The notes below the pieces were generated by a model that searched no databases, had not been told where the DNA came from, and was given only the letters and a program-made list of their open reading frames with translations. The position numbers and the translations under genes were made by a program. A stretch of DNA of 64,000 nucleotides from contig CAWAIR010000033.1 of the NCBI GenBank assembly GCA_963782045.1, positions 62,001 through 126,000 of the forward strand, read 5' to 3'. Below, one piece after another: positions 59,839 to 64,000 of the stretch. The DNA comes from CAVSRC01 sp963782045 (GTDB lineage: Bacteria > Pseudomonadota > Alphaproteobacteria > Rhizobiales > Kaistiaceae). Each line of letters opens with the position of its first letter. Position 1 is the first letter of the stretch.

Positions 59839-61032
59839 ATGGCGGGGAAGACGAAGAAGAAGGCCTTGCGGCCGGCGACCCAACTGGTCCACGGCGGAAT
59901 TCTGCGCTCGCAATTCGGCGAGAACGCCGAAGCGCTGTTCATGACCCAGAGCTACGTCTACGACAGCGCCGAGCAGGCCGAGCGGCGCTTCAAGGGCGAC
60001 GAGCCGGGCTTCATCTATTCGCGCTATGCCAACCCCACCGTCGCCATGTTCGAGGAGCGCATGCGCCTGATGGAGGGCGCGGAGGCGGCGCGGGCGACGG
60101 CCAGCGGCATGGCGGCGGTCACCTCGGTGTTCCTCTCCTGGCTCAGGGCCGGCGACCACGTGGTGGCGGCCAAGGCGCTGTTCGGCTCGTGCCGCTACGT
60201 GGTCGAGGACCTTCTGCCGCGCTACGGCATCAAGTCGACGCTGGTCGACGGCAACGACCTGAAGCAATGGAAGCGGGCGGCGCGCAAGAACACCAGGGCG
60301 TTCTTCCTGGAGAGCCCGACCAACCCGACGCTGGAGGTGATCGACATCGCCGCGGTCGCCGAGATCGCCCATCAGGCGGGCGCCAAGCTGGTGGTCGACA
60401 ACGTCTTCGCCACGCCGCTCTTCCAGAAGCCGCTCGAACTCGGCGCCGACGTGGTGGTCTATTCGGCGACCAAGCACATCGATGGTCAGGGGCGCGCGCT
60501 CGGCGGCGTCATTCTTTCCGACCAGAAATTCATCGCCGACAACCTGCATACCTTCCTGCGCCAGACAGGGCCGTCGATCAGCCCGTTCAATGCCTGGCTG
60601 CTGCTCAAGGGGCTGGAGACGCTGCCTGTCCGCGTTGAGCGGCAGACGGCGAACGCGGCGGACCTCGCCGACCGCATTGCCGGGCACAAGAAGATTTCCC
60701 GCGTGCTCTATCCCGGCCGCGCCGACCATCCGCAGGCGGAGATCGCCAAACGGCAGATGACCGGCGGCTCGACCATGATCACCTTCGAGGTGAAGGGCGG
60801 CCGCAAGGCAGCCTTCGCGGTCGAAAACGCGCTCCGCGTCATCCGCATCTCCAACAATCTCGGCGACGCCAAGAGCCTTGTTACCCATCCCTCGACCACC
60901 ACCCACCAGCGGCTTTCGGAAGAGGCGCGGCTGGAGCTCGGCATCACCCAGGGGCTGCTCAGGCTCTCGGTCGGGCTGGAGGACGTGGAGGATCTGGCCG
61001 AGGACCTGATCGGGGCACTGGACGGGCTGTAA
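59839..61032 (+). CDS. metZ: O-succinylhomoserine sulfhydrylase
   Basis: A 397-residue PLP enzyme of the Cys/Met metabolism family that turns O-succinyl- or O-acetylhomoserine and sulfide into homocysteine. Marks: RPATQLVHGGILRSQFGENA, QSYVYDSAEQAERRFKGDEP, GFIYSRYANPTVAMFEERMR, FLESPTNPTLEVIDIAAVAE, VVDNVFATPLFQKPLELGAD and the lysine in VVYSATKHIDGQGRALGGVI. ATG 59839 follows AAGGAGAC; the lead from 59821 is not needed. It is controlled by the SAM-II riboswitch and terminator upstream, which would lower expression when SAM is plentiful. Confidence 0.95.
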   Translation: MAGKTKKKALRPATQLVHGGILRSQFGENAEALFMTQSYVYDSAEQAERRFKGDEPGFIYSRYANPTVAMFEERMRLMEGAEAARATASGMAAVTSVFLSWLRAGDHVVAAKALFGSCRYVVEDLLPRYGIKSTLVDGNDLKQWKRAARKNTRAFFLESPTNPTLEVIDIAAVAEIAHQAGAKLVVDNVFATPLFQKPLELGADVVVYSATKHIDGQGRALGGVILSDQKFIADNLHTFLRQTGPSISPFNAWLLLKGLETLPVRVERQTANAADLADRIAGHKKISRVLYPGRADHPQAEIAKRQMTGGSTMITFEVKGGRKAAFAVENALRVIRISNNLGDAKSLVTHPSTTTHQRLSEEARLELGITQGLLRLSVGLEDVEDLAEDLIGALDGL

Positions 61033-61149
61033 GATCTGCCCCCTCCCCTGAAAGGGGAGGAGAGGGAGCCAAGCTGCGCAACCGGCCGCAATTGACGCGA
61101 CCGGCCGCTGCCGCATAATCCGGCACGAGGGTATTCTGGAGTCGTTTCC

Positions 61150-61542
61150 ATGTACCGGGAAACCACCCGCGCCATTCAGGTGACCGTCGAGCCGAGCTTC
61201 GTCGAGGACGAATCCGCGCCCGACGAGGGACGCTATTTCTGGGCCTACCGCATCGAGATCTCCAACCTCGGCGAGGAGGTGGTGCGGCTGCGCTCGCGCC
61301 ACTGGCGGATCACCGACGCCAACGGTCGGACCGAGGAGGTGCGCGGCGCCGGCGTGGTTGGCAAGCAGCCGGTGCTGAAGCCGGGCGAGACCTTTGCCTA
61401 TACCAGCGGCTGCCCGTTGAGCACATCGTCCGGCATCATGGTGGGCAGCTACCAGATGCAGAACGAGCAGGGCGAGATGTTCTCCGTCGCCATCCCCCCC
61501 TTTTCCCTCGACATGCCCGAAGCGGAGCGGGTGGTGCACTGA
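61150..61542 (+). CDS. apaG: ApaG (Co2+/Mg2+ efflux protein family)
   Basis: A 130-residue all-beta (fibronectin III-like) protein: TRAIQVTVEPSFVEDESAPD, RYFWAYRIEISNLGEEVVRL, RSRHWRITDANGRTEEVRGA, GVVGKQPVLKPGETFAYTSG and MQNEQGEMFSVAIPPFSLDM. All are standard ApaG blocks, with the HWxI and GVVGxQP motifs. The physiological role is unclear; E. coli apaG mutants alter Ap4A-related phenotypes and cobalt tolerance. It is followed by the phosphotransferase gene, which starts inside its stop codon. Confidence 0.95.
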   Translation: MYRETTRAIQVTVEPSFVEDESAPDEGRYFWAYRIEISNLGEEVVRLRSRHWRITDANGRTEEVRGAGVVGKQPVLKPGETFAYTSGCPLSTSSGIMVGSYQMQNEQGEMFSVAIPPFSLDMPEAERVVH

Positions 61543-62474
61543 CCACCTCCTCCGGAAAGAGCGAGAGCGCGCCCGGCGACATCCTCGCCGCCTTCGGCAT
61601 CGGGCCGGACGCCATCATCGGCGCGGGCGGGCAATCCTGGGTCTATGCGCTCGACGCATCCCGCGTGCTGCGCATCCTCAAGCGGCCGGCGGAGCCGGGA
61701 GCGCTCCAACGGCAGCAGGCGCTGCTGGCAGAGATCGACGGGCGGCTCGCGATCCCGACCGCGGTCATCGCGGAAATCGATCCGGCGGGCCGCTATACGA
61801 TCGAACGGCGGCTGGCCGGCACGCCGCTGCTGACGCTGCTGCCACGGCTCGGCGGCTCCGAGCGGCGACGCGCGATCGCCGCCTATGTCGCCGGCGGCGA
61901 AGCGACCGGCCGGCTCGCGCTGCCGGACCGTCCCTATGGCCAGGTCCTGGCGGACGATGCGGTCACCGCCTGGACGTGGACCGGCTTCTTCCGGGCGAGC
62001 CTCGACCGATGGCTGGCGCGGAACGGCGGAACGATCGCCGAAGCGACCGGCAGCGTGGCGCGGGTGAGCGCCAATGCGCTGAAGCTGCTCGACGCGCTGC
62101 CTGAGCAGCCGCCGAAGGCGCTCGTCCACGGCGACTACTTTCCCGGCAACGTTCTCCTCGACGATGGGCTCACCCTCACCGGCCTGGTCGATTTCAGCGT
62201 GTTCACGCTGGCTGGCGACCCGCTCTACGACGCCATCACCGCGGCGCTGTTCCTGGAGATGATCGGGGAGGCGGACGCCGACGACGTGGCGCTGGCGCGG
62301 CGCCTGGTGCTTTCGCGTCATGGCGAGGCGATCCTCCCGGCAGGGCGCTTCTACCGCGCCTATGCGGCGATCCTGATGGCCGACCCCGCCAATGCGGCGC
62401 CGCCCTATCCGCGGCTCTTCCAATGGAGCGTCGCGAACTTGCGCGCGCTGGCGGCGGGGAAGATGGATTTCTGA
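61539..62474 (+). CDS. Aminoglycoside/choline phosphotransferase-fold kinase
   Basis: About 311 residues with the APH fold. The N-lobe is APGDILAAFGIGPDAIIGAG, SWVYALDASRVLRILK (the K of RILK is ATP-anchoring). The catalytic loop is ALVHGDYFPGNVLLDDGLTL (HGDxxxxN) and the metal aspartate LTGLVDFSVFTLAGDPLYDA (DFS in place of DFE/DFG). No ATG, GTG or TTG exists upstream of the N-lobe in frame; the first available codon is CTG 61539 in the CTGA overlap with apaG. A GTG at 61665 would cut off part of the N-lobe. So either CTG is used or the 5' end is mis-sequenced. Substrate unknown; not a resistance enzyme by context. Confidence 0.8.
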   Translation: MTTSSGKSESAPGDILAAFGIGPDAIIGAGGQSWVYALDASRVLRILKRPAEPGALQRQQALLAEIDGRLAIPTAVIAEIDPAGRYTIERRLAGTPLLTLLPRLGGSERRRAIAAYVAGGEATGRLALPDRPYGQVLADDAVTAWTWTGFFRASLDRWLARNGGTIAEATGSVARVSANALKLLDALPEQPPKALVHGDYFPGNVLLDDGLTLTGLVDFSVFTLAGDPLYDAITAALFLEMIGEADADDVALARRLVLSRHGEAILPAGRFYRAYAAILMADPANAAPPYPRLFQWSVANLRALAAGKMDF

Positions 62475-62682
62475 CGGCGATCTTCGGCCCGTAGCCCGGA
62501 TGGACTGGGGCGAAATCCGGGGACCCCGCAATTCGCTTCGCTGCTTGCGGACTAAGATGCTGGAGTCCCGGGGGAAACGCGGCATCCCGGCGTCTTCAAC
62601 CTCTGAATCACGTCGAAGGAGTTCAACCTCCGATTCAGGTTGAGGCGGCGCTCACATTTCGATTCAAGCGGGAGCGAATTCC
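62475..62682. repeat. Intergenic repeat cluster
   Basis: Contains GTAGCCCGGATGGACTGGGG with ATCCGGGG shortly after (a widespread GTAGCCCGGATG-type repeat), then a TTCAACCTC-GATTCAGGTTGA hairpin (about 62615-62643). No gene. Confidence 0.6.
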
Positions 62683-63699
62683 TCAGTGCCGTGAACCGCT
62701 TGCGCCGTCGCCGGGGAAGTCGGCCGGGTCGAAGCGGTACTGCTTCGAACAGAATTCGCAGGTGACCGAAATCACGCCGTCCTCGGTGCTCTCGGCGATC
62801 TCCTCGGCCGTGAAGGTGGCGAGCAGGCCGGCGACCCGCTCACGCGAGCAGGAACATTCGTCGCGGATTTCGGCGGCGCGATAGACGCGCACGCCGCGCT
62901 CGTGGAAGAGACGGAAGAGCAGGGTCTCAACCGGCACCGTCGGGTCGGTCAGCTCGTCGTCCTGAATGGTGCCGACCAGCGACTGGGCTTCGGTCCAGGC
63001 GTCGTCCTCGTCAAATTCGGCCGACGGCGCCGGGTCCGGATGGTCGCCGCCCGGAAGATCGGCCTGGCGCATGCGCTCCGGCGCGTCGGGCAGGAACTGA
63101 ACAAGCAGGCCGCCGGCGCGCCAGCGGTGATGCATCCGGTCGCCCTCGCGCACATGTATCTCGGCAGCGGCCAGGCGGACGCGGGTGGGGATCTGCTCCG
63201 ACTGGCGGAAGTAGGTATGGGCGACCTCCTCCAGGCTCTCGCCCTCGAGCGGCACCACACCCTGGTAGCGGTTCATGTGGCCGCCCTGATCGACGGTCAT
63301 GGCGAGCGTGCCATGGCCCAGCAGCGCGCCGGGCTCGCCGGCGCCGGCGGCTTCCGCCGCGGCCACGGCGGCATCATCGAAGCGGGCATAGGCGCGGATG
63401 CCGCCGCCGGTGCGGTAATCGACGACCAGCATGTCGACCGGCCCGTCGGTGCGCGTCTGCAGGATGAAGCGGCCGTCGAACTTCAGCGACGAGCCGAGCA
63501 GCACGGCAAGCACGGTCGCCTCGGCGAGCAGACGGGCAACGGCGGTCGGATAGGCATGGCGGGCGAGGATGGCGTCAATCACCGGGCCCATCTGGATCAC
63601 ACGGCCGCGCACGTCGATGGCCGCGACCTCGAACGGCCGCACGGCATCGTCGCCGGCCGGGCCGAGGCGCTCGTCGCTTGTCTCGATCCTCACCGTCAT
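62683..63699 (-). CDS. hslO: Redox-regulated chaperone Hsp33
   Basis: A 338-residue Hsp33, a holdase activated by oxidation. N-terminal domain: FDGRFILQTRTDGPVDMLVV, GGIRAYARFDDAAVA, GALLGHGTLAMTVDQGGHMN and RYQGVVPLEGESLEEVAHTY. The C-terminal zinc/redox centre is C-x-C in IRDECSCSRERVAGLL and C-x2-C in ISVTCEFCSKQYRFDP. ATG 63699 overlaps the argF stop (ATGA), giving a coupled argF-hslO pair as in many Rhizobiales. A central insert PDPAPSAEFDEDDAWTEAQS is longer and more acidic than in E. coli. Confidence 0.95.
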   Translation of the reverse strand: MTVRIETSDERLGPAGDDAVRPFEVAAIDVRGRVIQMGPVIDAILARHAYPTAVARLLAEATVLAVLLGSSLKFDGRFILQTRTDGPVDMLVVDYRTGGGIRAYARFDDAAVAAAEAAGAGEPGALLGHGTLAMTVDQGGHMNRYQGVVPLEGESLEEVAHTYFRQSEQIPTRVRLAAAEIHVREGDRMHHRWRAGGLLVQFLPDAPERMRQADLPGGDHPDPAPSAEFDEDDAWTEAQSLVGTIQDDELTDPTVPVETLLFRLFHERGVRVYRAAEIRDECSCSRERVAGLLATFTAEEIAESTEDGVISVTCEFCSKQYRFDPADFPGDGASGSRH

Positions 63700-64000
63700 G
63701 CGTTCATCCCGTCGAGGCAGAAGGCGAGGATGCCCTTCTGCGCGTGCAGCCGGTTCTCGGCCTCGTCGAAGACCACCGAGGCGGGGCCGTCGATGACCTC
63801 GTCGGTGACCTCCTCGCCGCGATGAGCCGGCAGGCAGTGCATGAAGATAGCGTCCGACGCCGCCTTGGCCATGAGGCGGCCGTTGACCTGATAGGGGCCG
63901 AGAAGATTGTGGCGGCGCTCGCGCTCCTCGTCGCCCATCGACACCCAGGTGTCGGTGACGACGCAATCGGCGCCGGCCGCGGCCTCGTCCGCGTCGGTGG
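63696..64000 (-). CDS. argF: Ornithine carbamoyltransferase, C-terminal part (cut by window edge)
   Basis: The last ~100 residues of OTCase, which makes citrulline from ornithine and carbamoyl phosphate. Seen are DCVVTDTWVSMGDEEREREHN-like residues in pieces (TDTWVSMGDEE), the substrate motif FMHCLPAHRGEEVTDEVIDG and SVVFDEAENRLHAQKGILAF ending at TGA 63696. The HCLPAHRG motif is diagnostic. The gene continues to the right of the window. Upstream of hslO with a 4-nt overlap. Confidence 0.95.
   Translation of the reverse strand, partial: TDADEAAAGADCVVTDTWVSMGDEERERRHNLLGPYQVNGRLMAKAASDAIFMHCLPAHRGEEVTDEVIDGPASVVFDEAENRLHAQKGILAFCLDGMNA

Noticed and set aside
61539..62474. Antibiotic resistance gene
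   Set aside because: The APH fold is shared with many kinases. Chromosomal context after apaG and lack of mobile flanks give no reason to call resistance.

Overview
The window is a 64 kb piece of a high-GC alphaproteobacterial chromosome, most likely Hyphomicrobiales (Rhizobiales). The evidence is the C4-pathway hemA (5-aminolevulinate synthase), class I lysyl-tRNA synthetase, a SAM-II riboswitch in front of a metZ-type sulfhydrylase, a PodJ-like polarity protein, DUF6460/DUF952/TIGR02186 proteins, and the ligase-associated DNA repair gene set typical of this group. Names are from motif recognition; no database search was possible.

Layout. 0-4.4 kb: an RND efflux pair (cut by the left edge), a YbaK-type deacylase and a lytic transglycosylase. 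4.6-8.9 kb: a ugpBAEC glycerol-3-phosphate importer operon whose four genes are all broken by many +1 frameshifts. 9-21 kb: housekeeping genes (hemA, AbrB-type membrane protein, aminotransferase, mscL, a beta-hydroxyacid dehydrogenase, a DUF4212/sodium-solute symporter pair, prolyl iminopeptidase, a glycosyltransferase, pyrD) and tRNA-Gly(CCC). 21.4-30 kb: a sugar-acid catabolic island with a binding protein, a fused two-domain ABC permease, two enolase-superfamily dehydratase-like enzymes, an RraA-like protein, an RbsC-type permease remnant and a LacI regulator. Two near-identical LacI-type operators lie in front of the transporter/enzyme promoters and of the regulator.

30.1-35.9 kb: a family 2 glycosyltransferase gene is cut in two by a 4,075 bp IS1595-type element. 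It has perfect 26 bp terminal inverted repeats and an 8 bp target duplication. It carries a zinc-ribbon DDE transposase, two similar coiled-coil/winged-helix-like proteins, a DUF6471 protein, several small genes and a striking tRNA-like gene: a serine-type body with G73 and a 36-nt variable arm, but a UGG (proline) anticodon. This is the most interesting object in the window.

36-46.9 kb: a periplasmic binding protein, a TerB-like protein, lysK, an S24-type regulator coupled to a nuclease-like exported protein, podJ, a TauE/SafE exporter pair. 47-58 kb: a DNA repair region with Lhr-type helicase, PdeM phosphoesterase, beta-lactamase-fold exonuclease, UvrD-type helicase and ATP-dependent DNA ligase. 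Several genes here are frameshifted, and palindromic repeats sit inside the lhr and ligase reading frames. 58-64 kb: dcd, SAM-II riboswitch with metZ, apaG, a phosphotransferase-fold gene, hslO and the 3' part of argF.

Frameshifts occur in patches (4.6-8.9, 49, 51.9-53.8 and 54-58 kb). Most +1 events place two bases where one synonymous third codon base is expected, which looks like two alleles merged in a consensus rather than ordinary gene decay.
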